A stretch of 64,000 nt of DNA, from assembly GCF_026967795.1 (NCBI RefSeq), contig NZ_JAPVBH010000001.1, forward strand, positions 1-64,000. Reading direction: 5' to 3'. Made by a program: the position numbers and the translations under genes. Below, piece after piece: positions 15,452-23,595 of the stretch (its first letter is position 1; each line of letters begins with the position of its first letter). The stretch is from Modestobacter sp. VKM Ac-2986 (lineage in GTDB: Bacteria > Actinomycetota > Actinomycetes > Mycobacteriales > Geodermatophilaceae). The notes beneath the pieces are model-generated. The model had not been told where the DNA came from. It saw only the letters and a list, made by a program, of their open reading frames with translations, and did no database searches.

Positions 15452-16132
15452 ATGGACAGGGGCAACGCGCGGGCGGCCGGGGTCTTCTTCGTGGTGGCGG
15501 CGGTGGCCGCGATCGCCGGGCTGGTGCTCTACCAGCCCGCGCTGACCGACCCGGGCTACGTGCTGGGGGCCGGGGCCGACGGGCGCGTGCTCCTCGGCGG
15601 CTGGCTGGAGGTGCTCTTGGCCGCCTCGTGCATCGGCACCGCGGTCTGCGTGTACCCGGTGGTCCGGCGGGAGAGCGAGAGCCTCGCGCTGGGCTACGTC
15701 TGCGGCCGGGTCCTGGAGGCCGCGGTCATCACCACCGGCGCCGTGGCCACCCTGTCCCTGGTCACCCTGCGGCAGGGCGGTGGCCCGGAGGACGTCGCCG
15801 TCGCCCGGGCCCTGGTCGCCCTGCACGACTGGACCTTCCTCGTCGGCCCCGGGCTGGTCATCGGCGTCAACAGCCTGCTGCTCGCGCTGCTGGTGCACCG
15901 GGCCCGGCTGGTGCCGCGCTGGATCGCCGTCCTCGGGCTGGTGGGCGGGCCGCTGGTGCTGCTGTCCTCGACCGCGGTGATGGCCGGGCTGGTCGACGAC
16001 ACGTCCCCGTGGCGGTTCGTCGCCGCCCTGCCGGTCACCGCCTGGGAGATGAGCCTCGCCGTCCGGCTGGTCACCCGGGGGTTCGGGACGCCGTCCGCCG
16101 TCCGCCCGGCCACCGCGCTGACCCCCGCCTGA
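15452..16132 (+). CDS. DUF4386-like integral membrane protein
   Basis: A 226-residue protein with about six hydrophobic helices (VFFVVAAVAAIAGLVLY, LEVLLAASCIGTAVCV, VITTGAVATLSLVTL, FLVGPGLVIGVNSLLLALLV, WIAVLGLVGGPLVLL, FVAALPVTAWEMSLAV). The pattern (ARAAGVFFVV at the start, GRVLEA, LVPRW.AVLG) is that of the DUF4386 family of unknown function. GAGAGGTG (15439-15446) precedes the ATG. It is likely repressed by the divergent TetR protein, as in many inducible efflux or stress pairs. Confidence 0.75.
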   Translation: MDRGNARAAGVFFVVAAVAAIAGLVLYQPALTDPGYVLGAGADGRVLLGGWLEVLLAASCIGTAVCVYPVVRRESESLALGYVCGRVLEAAVITTGAVATLSLVTLRQGGGPEDVAVARALVALHDWTFLVGPGLVIGVNSLLLALLVHRARLVPRWIAVLGLVGGPLVLLSSTAVMAGLVDDTSPWRFVAALPVTAWEMSLAVRLVTRGFGTPSAVRPATALTPA

Positions 16133-16260
16133 CCTGGGCGGCACCCGACCGGGTGAGGCACGGGCCGGCCTCTGCAGGTCCGCACCCGCGCTGCCGATGG
16201 TGGGGTCGGGCAACCACCTCGAGACGACGGGGCGGGGGGCCACCGACCAGGGAGACCCTC

Positions 16261-17460
16261 GTGCGCAGACAGCGCTCGGAGACCGAGCAGCAGATCGCCG
16301 ACCTGCTGCAGACCGCGCGGCGATCGCTCGGCCTGAGCGTGGCCTTCTTCAGCCGGCTGGACGGCGCGACCCAGCACCTCGAGATCGTCGAGTCCTCGAT
16401 GCCGCTGGTGTTCCGGGACGGGCTCACCCAGCCGCAGGACACCAGCTTCTGCCAGGCCGTGCTCGACGGCGACCTGCCCGCGGTGATGCCCGACGTGACC
16501 GACTTCCCCGCCGCGATGAGGCTGCGGCCGGCCCGGATCCCGCGGATCCGCAGCTACGTCACCGCCCCGGTGCGGCTCAGCGACGGCACGGTCTACGGGA
16601 CCTTCTGCGCCTTCGGCCTGCGCTCGGACCCCGAGCTGTCGACCAGGGACCATGCGCTGATGGAGGTGCTGGCCGACGCGGCGTCGGTGATCATCGAGCC
16701 GGGGCTGCGCGAGGAGCAGCGGCGCACCGAGATCGAGCAGCGGATCCTGCCGGTGATGGCCGCCGGCGGCCCGGTCGTCGTCCTGCAGCCGATCGTCGAC
16801 CTGGCCACCGGCGAGCGCCGGGGTGCCGAGGCGCTCAGCCGCTTCCCCGGCGAGTGGGACCGCGCCCCCGACACCGTCTTCGCCGAGGCGCACAGCGTCG
16901 GCGCGGGCGACCGGCTGGAGCTGCAGGCCCTGGCCCGCGCGGCCGCGCTGCTGGACCACGTCCCCGGATACGTCTCGATGAACGTCTCCCCCGCCACGCT
17001 GCTCACCCCGCAGTGTGTGGACCTGCTCGCCTCGCTGCCCCTCCCGCGGGTGCTGCTGGAGCTCTCCGAGCACGACCAGGTGGCGGACTACGCCGCGCTG
17101 GAGGCCGCGCTGGCGCCCCTGCGTGCCGCCGGCATGCGGCTGGCCATCGACGACGTGGGCGCAGGCTTCAGCAGCCTGCGGCACATCGTGGTCACCGACC
17201 CCGACGTCATCAAGATCGACCGCAGCATCGTCAGCGGCCTGGACACCGACCCGGTGCTCGCCCGGCTGGTCGAGTCCCTGGTCGACTTCGCCCACGGCGG
17301 CGGCGTCCGGGTCGTGGCCGAGGGCGTGGAGACCGCGGCCGAGCACGCCGTGCTCCGGGTGCTCGGCGTCGACGACGGGCAGGGCTGGCACTTCGGGCGC
17401 CCGGCACCGGCCGGCGTCCTCCCCGTGCTCCACCAGGACACCCAGGCGCTGGCCGGCTGA
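16261..17460 (+). CDS. GAF-EAL protein, likely cyclic-di-GMP phosphodiesterase
   Basis: A 399-residue protein with an N-terminal GAF domain (about 10-150) and a C-terminal EAL domain (about 165-395). EAL catalytic elements look intact: AEALSRF (E190), MNVSP, LLELSEH, AIDDVGAGFSS (metal-binding Asp pair), VIKIDRSIV (Lys) and VVAEGVET (Glu). I therefore expect hydrolysis of cyclic-di-GMP regulated by whatever the GAF domain senses. There is no GGDEF domain and no membrane segment. GTG 16261 follows AGGGAGA; the open frame upstream belongs to the preceding gene's shadow. Confidence 0.85.
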   Translation: MRRQRSETEQQIADLLQTARRSLGLSVAFFSRLDGATQHLEIVESSMPLVFRDGLTQPQDTSFCQAVLDGDLPAVMPDVTDFPAAMRLRPARIPRIRSYVTAPVRLSDGTVYGTFCAFGLRSDPELSTRDHALMEVLADAASVIIEPGLREEQRRTEIEQRILPVMAAGGPVVVLQPIVDLATGERRGAEALSRFPGEWDRAPDTVFAEAHSVGAGDRLELQALARAAALLDHVPGYVSMNVSPATLLTPQCVDLLASLPLPRVLLELSEHDQVADYAALEAALAPLRAAGMRLAIDDVGAGFSSLRHIVVTDPDVIKIDRSIVSGLDTDPVLARLVESLVDFAHGGGVRVVAEGVETAAEHAVLRVLGVDDGQGWHFGRPAPAGVLPVLHQDTQALAG

Positions 17461-17512
17461 CCGTGTGACCTGGATCAACGCAGGCAGTCACCTGCCGGAC
17501 ACCGGGCGGCCC

Positions 17513-17526
17513 TAGGGTCCGCAGCC
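17513..17526 (+). promoter_or_regulatory. Leaderless -10 element of the AAR-like gene
   Basis: TAGGGT (17513-17518) followed by 8 nt and the GTG at 17527. A TANNNT box at this distance with no ribosome site is the typical leaderless layout. A -35 is not convincing. Confidence 0.45.
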
Positions 17527-18648
17527 GTGCCCGTCCCGACGCAGCCAGCCGTCCCCGTCACCTTCCTGGTGCACCCCCGTACCGACGTCGCCGCCGAGGT
17601 GGGCCGCTTTGTGCCGGCACTGCGCCGGGTGCCCGTCCCCGCGTTCGAGTGGGCCTTCCGGCACCTGCCGCTGCCGCCGTTCACCCTCGCCACCACCGCC
17701 CTGGCCGAGCGGCCCGACTCCCCCACCGGCCAGGTCGTGGGCGTGCCGCTCACCCCACGGCAGCTGCTCGGCGACCGGACCCTGGCCCACCGGCGGATCA
17801 CCGCGGCCGTCGACCGGGCCGCGGCGGCCGGCGTCGGCGTCGTCGGCCTCGGGGCGCTGACGGCGACGGCGACCGATGGCGGGGAGCTGTTCCGCGCGCG
17901 CACCGACGTCGGGGTGACCAACGGCAACGCCTTCACCGCCGCGATCACCGCCGAGTCGGTGCTGCGGGCGCTGCCCTCGGCGCCGCGGCCGGGCGTCGCC
18001 CTGGTCGGCGCCACCGGGTCGGTGGGCTCCGCGGTCACCCGGCTGCTCGCCCGGGCCGGCGTCCCGGACCTGCTGCTCGTCGGCCGGACGGCGGCGACGC
18101 TCACCGCCCTGGCCGCGGAGGTCGACGACCTCGGGGCGGGGGCCGTGCGCACGTCGCGGGACATGGCCGACGTCCGGGGCGCCGGGCTGGTGGTGCTGCT
18201 GACCAGCGCCACCGACGCCCTGCTGCGCAGCGAGCACCTGGGCGAGGGGACGGTCGTCATCGACGACACCCAGCCACGCAACACCTCCCCCGACCTGCCC
18301 CGCCGGCGGCCCGACGTGCTGGTGCTGGACGGGGGCATCGTCGCCACGCCCGGCATCCGCCGCCGCGGCGGGGACATCGGCCTGCCGGGGGACCAGTCCT
18401 TCGCCTGCCTGGCCGAGACGCTGCTGCTGGGCCTGGCCGGACACCGCGGGCACGGCACGCTGGGCCGCCCGACGCTGGCCGAGGTCGACCACCTGGTCGC
18501 CCTGTCCACCCGGTTCCGGCACCTGGGCTTCTCCCTCGCCGCCCCCACGTCCTTCGGCGCCCCGGTGACGCGGCAGGTGTGGCGGGCCGACGAGCCGGCG
18601 TTCTCCCGGCTCGCGGCCGGCCCGCTGGTGCTCGAGGACGCCGCCTGA
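17527..18648 (+). CDS. Acyl-ACP reductase (AAR)-like NAD(P)-dependent oxidoreductase
   Basis: A 373-residue protein whose motifs line up with cyanobacterial fatty acyl-ACP reductase: TNGNAFTAAI (GNTHTAY in cyanobacteria), the Rossmann motif VALVGATGSVGSAV at 158-170, VVIDDTQPRN, VLDGGIV and SFACLAETLLL, in which C294 corresponds to the catalytic cysteine that carries the acyl thioester. The helix LAEVDHLVALSTRFRHLGF also matches the cyanobacterial C-terminus. If active it would reduce an acyl-ACP or acyl-CoA to an aldehyde. No aldehyde-deformylating oxygenase is adjacent. Annotation pipelines would probably call it a semialdehyde or shikimate dehydrogenase. Confidence 0.65.
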   Translation: MPVPTQPAVPVTFLVHPRTDVAAEVGRFVPALRRVPVPAFEWAFRHLPLPPFTLATTALAERPDSPTGQVVGVPLTPRQLLGDRTLAHRRITAAVDRAAAAGVGVVGLGALTATATDGGELFRARTDVGVTNGNAFTAAITAESVLRALPSAPRPGVALVGATGSVGSAVTRLLARAGVPDLLLVGRTAATLTALAAEVDDLGAGAVRTSRDMADVRGAGLVVLLTSATDALLRSEHLGEGTVVIDDTQPRNTSPDLPRRRPDVLVLDGGIVATPGIRRRGGDIGLPGDQSFACLAETLLLGLAGHRGHGTLGRPTLAEVDHLVALSTRFRHLGFSLAAPTSFGAPVTRQVWRADEPAFSRLAAGPLVLEDAA

Positions 18649-18655
18649 GCCGGCG

Positions 18656-18997
18656 TCAGCCGCGGCGGTCGACCATCGCCTGCACCAGCCGGACCAGCAG
18701 GTCGCGCGGCAGCGGGGCCGTGTGCCGGAGCTGCACGGTGTCCTGACCGCTGCGCAGCGGCGCCACCTCGGCCTCGAGCTCCGGGTCCAGCCGCGGGACC
18801 GGGTAGAGGCCGAGGTGGTGCTTCCACGCGCCGACGTGCAGCAGCGGGGCGCCGTCCAGGGTGAAGACCGGCATCGCATAGCTGATCGCCTCCCCCGCCT
18901 GCGGGACGACCTCGCGGACGACGCCGCGCAGCTCCTCGAGCCGGGCCCGGACGTCGGCGGGCAGCCCGGCCAGGTACTCCTCGACGGTGGCGGCCAC
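18656..18997 (-). CDS. DUF1801-family protein
   Basis: A 113-residue protein with the DUF1801/YdhG pattern: VEEYLAGLPADVRARLEELR, AGEAISYAMPVFTLDG, HVGAWKHHLGLYPV, and a C-terminal TVQLRHTAPLPRDLLVRLV. Family members are small single-domain proteins; B. subtilis YdhG has been called an iron chaperone, which I would not transfer here. Its start abuts the stop of the upstream repeat protein (18998), so the two are cotranscribed. Confidence 0.82.
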   Translation of the reverse strand: MAATVEEYLAGLPADVRARLEELRGVVREVVPQAGEAISYAMPVFTLDGAPLLHVGAWKHHLGLYPVPRLDPELEAEVAPLRSGQDTVQLRHTAPLPRDLLVRLVQAMVDRRG

Positions 18998-19285
18998 TCA
19001 GCGCCCCCGGACCAGGACGGCGGCGAGGACGGTGGCCGCGGCGGCGCACCCGGCCGTGCGGGCGCCACCGACCGAGCGCCAGGCCCGCACCGACGTCACC
19101 GACTGCGCGGACAGGACGGAGCCGACCGAGAGCCAGCTGCCCACGGAGAACAGGGACGTCGAGGAGCCCACGCTGCCGATCGAGAGGACCGAGCCGACGC
19201 TGCCGATGGAGAGGAACGACCCCACCGAGGCGATGGACAGCGCGGAGTCCTGCGACCACAGCGACAGCCAGGACCGGGTGCTCAC
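18998..19285 (-). CDS. Small nonapeptide-repeat (SxLSIxSVG) membrane protein
   Basis: A 95-residue protein. After VSTRSWLSLWSQD it shows five 9-residue units: SALSIASVG, SFLSIGSVG, SVLSIGSVG, SSTSLFSVG, SWLSVGSVL, then a looser repeat. A hydrophobic helix follows (CAAAATVLAAVLV) and the chain ends RGR. The strict 9-residue spacing with invariant Ser/Gly suggests a short beta-solenoid or amyloid-like stack tethered to the membrane. I recognise similar Ser-Gly-Val-rich small proteins in this group of actinobacteria but no function. GTG 19285 is a weakly supported start. Coupled to the DUF1801 gene. Confidence 0.55.
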   Translation of the reverse strand: MSTRSWLSLWSQDSALSIASVGSFLSIGSVGSVLSIGSVGSSTSLFSVGSWLSVGSVLSAQSVTSVRAWRSVGGARTAGCAAAATVLAAVLVRGR

Positions 19286-19399
19286 CCCCGGCAGCCTGGC
19301 ACTGTGCCGCCGGCACCGGAACCCGTTCCGCCGCGCCGTCCGCAGATCGCCCGGCCCGGCCGGTACCGACCGGGCCGAGGACTGCCGATGGAGGAGGAC

Positions 19400-19870
19400 A
19401 TGAGCATCAACGCCGTTGCCGAGGCCGGTCAGGCGACCACGGACGCGCAGGTCATCGCCGAGCTGGCTGCCGGCGCCCTGGAGTCCATCGCCCGCATCCA
19501 CGCCGCGGGGCTGGCCGAGGTCGTCGACATCGCCGAGAACCCGGTGGTCCTCTCCCCCGAGCCGGTGGCCGAGGTCCCCGCGCCGGTCGAGGCCTCGACC
19601 GACACCGAGGTCACCGACGAGGCCGAGGCCGAGGCCGAGGCCCCGGTCGAGGACGAGACCGAGGCCCCGGTCGAGACCCCGATCGAGGCCGAGACCCTGG
19701 CCGAGACCGACGTCGAGGTGCAGGCCGAGGTGCCGGCCACCGACGCGGAGCCGGCCACCGCCGAGTTCGCCACCCCGGCCGAGGCGCTGCGGGCCGTGCC
19801 CGTGTCGACCCGCGGCCGGCACTTCTCCGAGGCCGAGACCACCGAGTTCGCCGCCCAGCGCGCGGCCTGA
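19400..19870 (+). CDS. Acidic Glu/Ala-repeat protein of unknown function
   Basis: A 156-residue very acidic protein. The first ~50 residues look helical (AQVIAELAAGALESIARI). From about residue 55 the chain is a low-complexity E/A/P/V/T run built on GAG-GCC repeats (EAEAEAEAP, EDETEAPVE, EAETLAETDVE). The C-terminal 30 residues regain complexity with VSTRGRHFSEAE. GGAGGAGG directly precedes the ATG at 19400. No domain is recognised. Two strong hairpins follow (19891-19926, 19963-19994), consistent with a well-expressed, sharply terminated gene. Confidence 0.65.
   Translation: MSINAVAEAGQATTDAQVIAELAAGALESIARIHAAGLAEVVDIAENPVVLSPEPVAEVPAPVEASTDTEVTDEAEAEAEAPVEDETEAPVETPIEAETLAETDVEVQAEVPATDAEPATAEFATPAEALRAVPVSTRGRHFSEAETTEFAAQRAA
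19619..19645 (+). repeat. Short GAGGCC tandem repeat
   Basis: Four to five consecutive GAGGCC-type hexamers inside the acidic protein gene, encoding alternating Glu-Ala. Such a tract can vary in length by slippage. Confidence 0.6.
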
Positions 19871-19890
19871 CCTCTCCCCCGCAGTCCCTC

Positions 19891-19926
19891 GACGGGCACC
19901 GTGCGCCACTGCGCACGGTGCCCGTC
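19891..19926. terminator. Strong hairpin, terminator of the acidic protein gene
   Basis: Perfect 16-bp stem (GACGGGCACCGTGCGC and its complement) with loop CACT, 20 bp after the stop codon. Confidence 0.8.
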
Positions 19927-19962
19927 GGCGTCCCCGGACCCGCTCGGCCGCCCGGACGCCAG

Positions 19963-19994
19963 GAGGGCCCCGTGGCGGCTGCCACGGGGCCCTC
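19963..19994. terminator. Strong hairpin, terminator of the beta-helix protein gene
   Basis: Perfect 14-bp stem GAGGGCCCCGTGGC / GCCACGGGGCCCTC with loop GGCT, 21 bp after the stop of the convergent minus-strand gene. It forms a back-to-back pair with the 19891-19926 hairpin. Confidence 0.8.
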
Positions 19995-20015
19995 GAGGGC
20001 CGGAGCCCGGGTCGG

Positions 20016-21299
20016 TCAGCGCCCGCAGTACCCCGCCGGGTCGCTGGTGGTGCAGCGGTTGCCCTGGATGACGACCCCCGGTCCGGTCCCGCGCAGCAGG
20101 GTGTTCGGGATCGGCCGGGTCACCCAGATGTCCACGGGCGCGTTGTCGGCGAAGGTGTTGCCGGTGACCTTGACGTGGGAGACCAGGCCGGGGTCCGGTG
20201 CGCCGGCCGGGCTCGTCCCCGGCGGGGGCGAGAAGCTGACCAGGCTCAGGCCACCGGCCGGGTAGTTGATCGGTGCGGCACCGCTCGGGACGACGGGGCG
20301 GTTGCCGGTGATCGTGTTCCTGGTGATCCGGACGGAGTCGGCGTTCGTGACGGACACCCCGACCCCGGAGACCAGCTGGCTGCCGTTCCGCCCGGCGATG
20401 CAGTAGCGGTTGTTGGCGACCGAGGAGTTCTTGTGGATCGTGACGTCACCGCCCTCGACGCTCCCCCGGGTGTCGGGGACCTCGGTGGCGGAGTCGTCGA
20501 AGACCAGGATCCCGACGCAGTTGCCGGTGACGGTGTTGCCGACGATCTCACCGCCGCGCGACTCGCGGAAGAAGACGCCGAGGTTGAACCCCTCCACGCG
20601 GTTGGCGCGGATCACCGCCCCTGCGCGGTCGGAGTCACCGATGCTGATCCCGGCGGTGCCGCCGAGGACCGGCGCGGCACGCACGACCCCCCGCTCGCGG
20701 TTGCCGGTGATCGAGATGTGCCTCGACGCGGCAGCGAGCACGCCGTAGCGCTCGTGCCCGATGCTCGCGGTGTCGTGGACGTCGAAGCCGCGGGCCCGCC
20801 ACGTGGCGATCCCGTTCGCCGGGTGGTTCTTGGTCGTCAGCCCCGTGACGGTGACCGGCCGGTCGGGGTCGAGGAAGAACAGACCGGAGACGTCGTCGGC
20901 CAGCGTGGTCGGGTCGCCCTCGGCGTCGGCAGCCTCCTGCGCGGTCCAGCACGGGGTGCTGGGGACCGCCGGCAGGTCGCTGACCCTGTTCCACTCCGGC
21001 CAGCTGATCGTGGTCCGGCCCGCGCCGGCTCCGACGACGGTCAGCCCCTTGCGGTGGACGCAGACCGCCTCCTGGTACGTGCCCGCCTGGATCTTGATGG
21101 TGTCCCCGGACCGGGCCCGGTCGACCGCTGCCTGGATCGACTCACCCTGGCGCACCACCAGCGTGGAGCCCCGGTGACCGCCGGCGGCCGCGGTGGTCGC
21201 CGGCAGCGCGGCGAGCACCAGTGCGGCGGCCACCATCACCGCCCGACCGCGGGCCCACCACGGACCTCTGACCTTCCGGACCTCGTTGGTGCCGTGCAT
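20016..21299 (-). CDS. Secreted right-handed parallel beta-helix protein
   Basis: A 427-residue exported protein. The signal peptide is RGRAVMVAAALVLAALPATTAAAG. After it comes the pectate-lyase-like opening VVRQGESIQAAVDRARSGDTIKIQAGTYQEAV, followed by PbH1-type coils rich in IxxNxxxGN motifs (ISITGNRERG, VIRANRVEGF, EIVGNTVTGNCVGI, VRITRNTITGNRP, VKVTGNTFADN). Six cysteines could form disulphides, including two near the C-terminus. Proteins of this fold bind or cleave polysaccharides, but no catalytic signature is clear. GGGAGG precedes the ATG at 21299. Confidence 0.82.
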   Translation of the reverse strand: MHGTNEVRKVRGPWWARGRAVMVAAALVLAALPATTAAAGGHRGSTLVVRQGESIQAAVDRARSGDTIKIQAGTYQEAVCVHRKGLTVVGAGAGRTTISWPEWNRVSDLPAVPSTPCWTAQEAADAEGDPTTLADDVSGLFFLDPDRPVTVTGLTTKNHPANGIATWRARGFDVHDTASIGHERYGVLAAASRHISITGNRERGVVRAAPVLGGTAGISIGDSDRAGAVIRANRVEGFNLGVFFRESRGGEIVGNTVTGNCVGILVFDDSATEVPDTRGSVEGGDVTIHKNSSVANNRYCIAGRNGSQLVSGVGVSVTNADSVRITRNTITGNRPVVPSGAAPINYPAGGLSLVSFSPPPGTSPAGAPDPGLVSHVKVTGNTFADNAPVDIWVTRPIPNTLLRGTGPGVVIQGNRCTTSDPAGYCGR

Positions 21300-21616
21300 G
21301 ACTGCCTCCCGATCGAGCCGCGCTGGTCGACGAGCCGGGTGGTCCGCGGATCCGCACCCGGTCGCTTGGCGAGGACCACCCTGTGCGACGCGACCGGCTG
21401 GTCCAAGCCGACGGGAGTCGAGTCCTGGGCCCCTCTCAAGTGGCAGACCCGACCTCCGGCCGGACCCGACCGCGACCTGAGGACACGACCGGGCAGTGCC
21501 GAGGTCGTACGCGCAGGGGCCCCCGGGCGGGACGGTCCCGTCCACGCGGTGGAAAGCGCGTCCTCCTCCGGCGGAACGGTCGACAGGTCACCGCTCCCAG
21601 GGGCACAGTCCCGCCC
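21300..21616. promoter_or_regulatory. Divergent intergenic region with overlapping palindromes
   Basis: Between the beta-helix gene (minus) and the ABC transporter (plus). Two small palindromes overlap at 21530-21553: GGACGGTCCCGTCC and TCCACGCGGTGGA. A possible leaderless promoter for the transporter is TCGACA (21580-21585), 18-nt spacer, CACAGT (21604-21609), 7 nt before ATG. No gene is credible in this stretch. Confidence 0.35.
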
Positions 21617-22624
21617 ATGCAGCCCGCACACGAGACGACCGGCGGCACGTCCGGCCCCGGGACCGCGGTCCGTGACGACGTCGTGGTGCTGGACGGGCTC
21701 ACGAAGCGGTACGGCAGCCGCACGGTCGTCGACGACCTGTCCCTGACCGTGCGGCGCGGGGAGGTGTACGGCTTCCTCGGCCCCAACGGCGCGGGCAAGA
21801 CGACCACCCTGCGGGCCGTGCTGGGGCTCATCCGGCCGACCAGCGGCACCGCGACGGTGCTGGGCCGGCCGGCGGGCTCGCCGGGCGCCCAGGTCGGCGC
21901 GCTCATCGAGAACCCGGGCTTCTACCCCTACCTCTCCGGCCGGGACAACCTCCGCGTCCTCGCCCGGTACGCCGGGGCGCCGGCAGGCCGGGTCGACGCG
22001 GTCCTGGGCACCGTCGCCCTCACCGACCGCGCCGGTGACCGCTACAGCACCTACTCGCTCGGCATGAAGCAGCGCCTCGGGGTGGCTGCCGCCCTGCTCA
22101 AGGGCCCCGAGCTGGTCATCCTCGACGAGCCCACCAACGGGCTGGACCCCGCCGGCATCACCGACGTGCGCGCCCTGCTGCAGCGGCTCACCGCCGACGG
22201 CTGCACCGTCGTGCTGTCCAGCCACCTGCTGGGCGAGGTCGAGCAGGTGTGCGACCGGGTCGCGGTGGTCTCCGCGGGGCGCCTGGTCGTGGAGAGCAGC
22301 GTCCGCGACCTGCTCGGGCTCCGCCGCCTGGTCGTGGCGGCCGAGCCCCTGGACCGGGCCGCCGCGGTCACGGCCGGGCTGCTGGGCGCCGAGCGGGTGG
22401 CGGTGCAGGACGGCGTCCTGGTCGTCCAGGCGGGCGCGGAGGACGCCGCGCGGATCAACCGCGCGCTCGTCCTGGCCGACGTCGAGGTGACCGGTCTGCG
22501 CCAGGAGGCGCAGACCCTGGAGGAGGTCTTCCTGCAGATGACCGGGTCCGAGCTCGCTGCCGCACCGCCGCCGGACGCACCGCACGAGCGCGCCCAGCGG
22601 CTGCCCCAGGGCGCCGTCCGATGA
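21617..22624 (+). CDS. ABC transporter ATP-binding protein
   Basis: A 335-residue ABC ATPase. Walker A GPNGAGKTTT, Q-region LIENPGFYPYLSG, signature YSLGMKQRLG, Walker B LVILDEPTNGLD and H-loop VLSSHLLGE are all present. The C-terminal extension (LVVAAEPLDRAA...LEEVFLQMTG) is the DUF4162-like regulatory tail of drug/bacitracin-type exporters. It overlaps the permease gene by ATGA, so the pair forms one transporter. The substrate is unknown; antibiotic or lipid export is typical. Confidence 0.92.
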   Translation: MQPAHETTGGTSGPGTAVRDDVVVLDGLTKRYGSRTVVDDLSLTVRRGEVYGFLGPNGAGKTTTLRAVLGLIRPTSGTATVLGRPAGSPGAQVGALIENPGFYPYLSGRDNLRVLARYAGAPAGRVDAVLGTVALTDRAGDRYSTYSLGMKQRLGVAAALLKGPELVILDEPTNGLDPAGITDVRALLQRLTADGCTVVLSSHLLGEVEQVCDRVAVVSAGRLVVESSVRDLLGLRRLVVAAEPLDRAAAVTAGLLGAERVAVQDGVLVVQAGAEDAARINRALVLADVEVTGLRQEAQTLEEVFLQMTGSELAAAPPPDAPHERAQRLPQGAVR

Positions 22625-23526
22625 GCACGGCGACCGGGACCCGGACGCCACAGGGCGGCTCGCCGTCCCCGGAGCCGACGGCGGCACCCCTCCGGGGGAT
22701 CGTCGCCGCTGAGCTGCTCAAGCTGCTGCGTCGCCCCGCCACCTGGGTGCTGCTCGGGCTGTGGCCGGCCCTGCAACTGGTGTTCAGCACCCTCGTCCCC
22801 TACATCAGCTACAAGCGCGGCGCCTCCTACGAGGGCAGTCCACCGGAGGCGCTGCTGGCGAGCACGCTGCCCGACCGCCTGGTCGAGAACTCGCTGTCCG
22901 GGCTCCCGCTGTTCGGCGGCGCCCTGCTGCTGACCCTCGGCGCGCTGCTCGCCGGGAGCGAGTACACCTGGGGCACGCTCACGACGCTGCTCGGGCAGGG
23001 GCCGCGCCGGCTGACGCTGCTCGCCGGCCAGCTGCTGGCGCTGGTCGTGGTCCTGGCCGCGACCGTGCTGGTGAGCTTCCTGCTCACCGCGCTGGCGGCC
23101 CGGGCCATCGCCGGCGGGGCCTCGGCAGCCGTCGACTGGCCGGGTCCCGCCCAGCTGGTCCGCGCCCTCGGTGGCGGGCTGCTCATCGCCACCACCTGGG
23201 GCGCGCTGGGGATGTTGCTGGGGACGGCGCTGCGGAGCACCGCCCTGCCGATCGCGCTGGGGCTGGTGTGGGTCCTGGCCGTCGAGAACCTGATCGTCAA
23301 CGTGGCCGCGCCGCTGCTCGGCGTCTTCGACGCAGCCCAGGCGGTGCTGCCCGGGGTCAACGCCGGGTCGCTCGTGGCGGCGTTGGCCGGGGAGGGCGCG
23401 GCACTGCGCACCCCGGGTGTCGCGGCCATCGTCGACGGTGGCCAGGCAGCGTGGGTGCTGGCGGCCTTCCTCGCGGTCTCCACCGCGCTCACCGGCCTGC
23501 TCCTCACCCGCCGCGACATCGCCTGA
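22621..23526 (+). CDS. ABC transporter permease (ABC-2 type)
   Basis: A 301-residue membrane protein starting with ATG overlapping the ATPase stop. After a polar N-terminus it has AELLKLLRRPATW, the usual pre-helix of ABC-2 permeases, then about six membrane segments (WVLLGLWPALQLVF, FGGALLLTLGALLAGSEY, LLALVVVLAATVLVSFLL, LIATTWGALGMLLG, IALGLVWVLAVENLIV, AAWVLAAFLAVSTALTGLLL). Its partner is the ATPase at 21617. It is followed by a strong hairpin. Confidence 0.88.
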   Translation: MSTATGTRTPQGGSPSPEPTAAPLRGIVAAELLKLLRRPATWVLLGLWPALQLVFSTLVPYISYKRGASYEGSPPEALLASTLPDRLVENSLSGLPLFGGALLLTLGALLAGSEYTWGTLTTLLGQGPRRLTLLAGQLLALVVVLAATVLVSFLLTALAARAIAGGASAAVDWPGPAQLVRALGGGLLIATTWGALGMLLGTALRSTALPIALGLVWVLAVENLIVNVAAPLLGVFDAAQAVLPGVNAGSLVAALAGEGAALRTPGVAAIVDGGQAAWVLAAFLAVSTALTGLLLTRRDIA

Positions 23527-23548
23527 CCTCCGTCGCCCCCCAGGCCTC

Positions 23549-23586
23549 GTCCTCCCCGCCCTGAGCTCGCGCAGGGCGGGGAGGAC
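23549..23586. terminator. Bidirectional terminator hairpin
   Basis: Perfect 15-bp stem GTCCTCCCCGCCCTG / CAGGGCGGGGAGGAC with an 8-nt loop between the ABC permease and the convergent regulator gene. Confidence 0.8.
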
Positions 23587-23595
23587 GGCCCTCCC

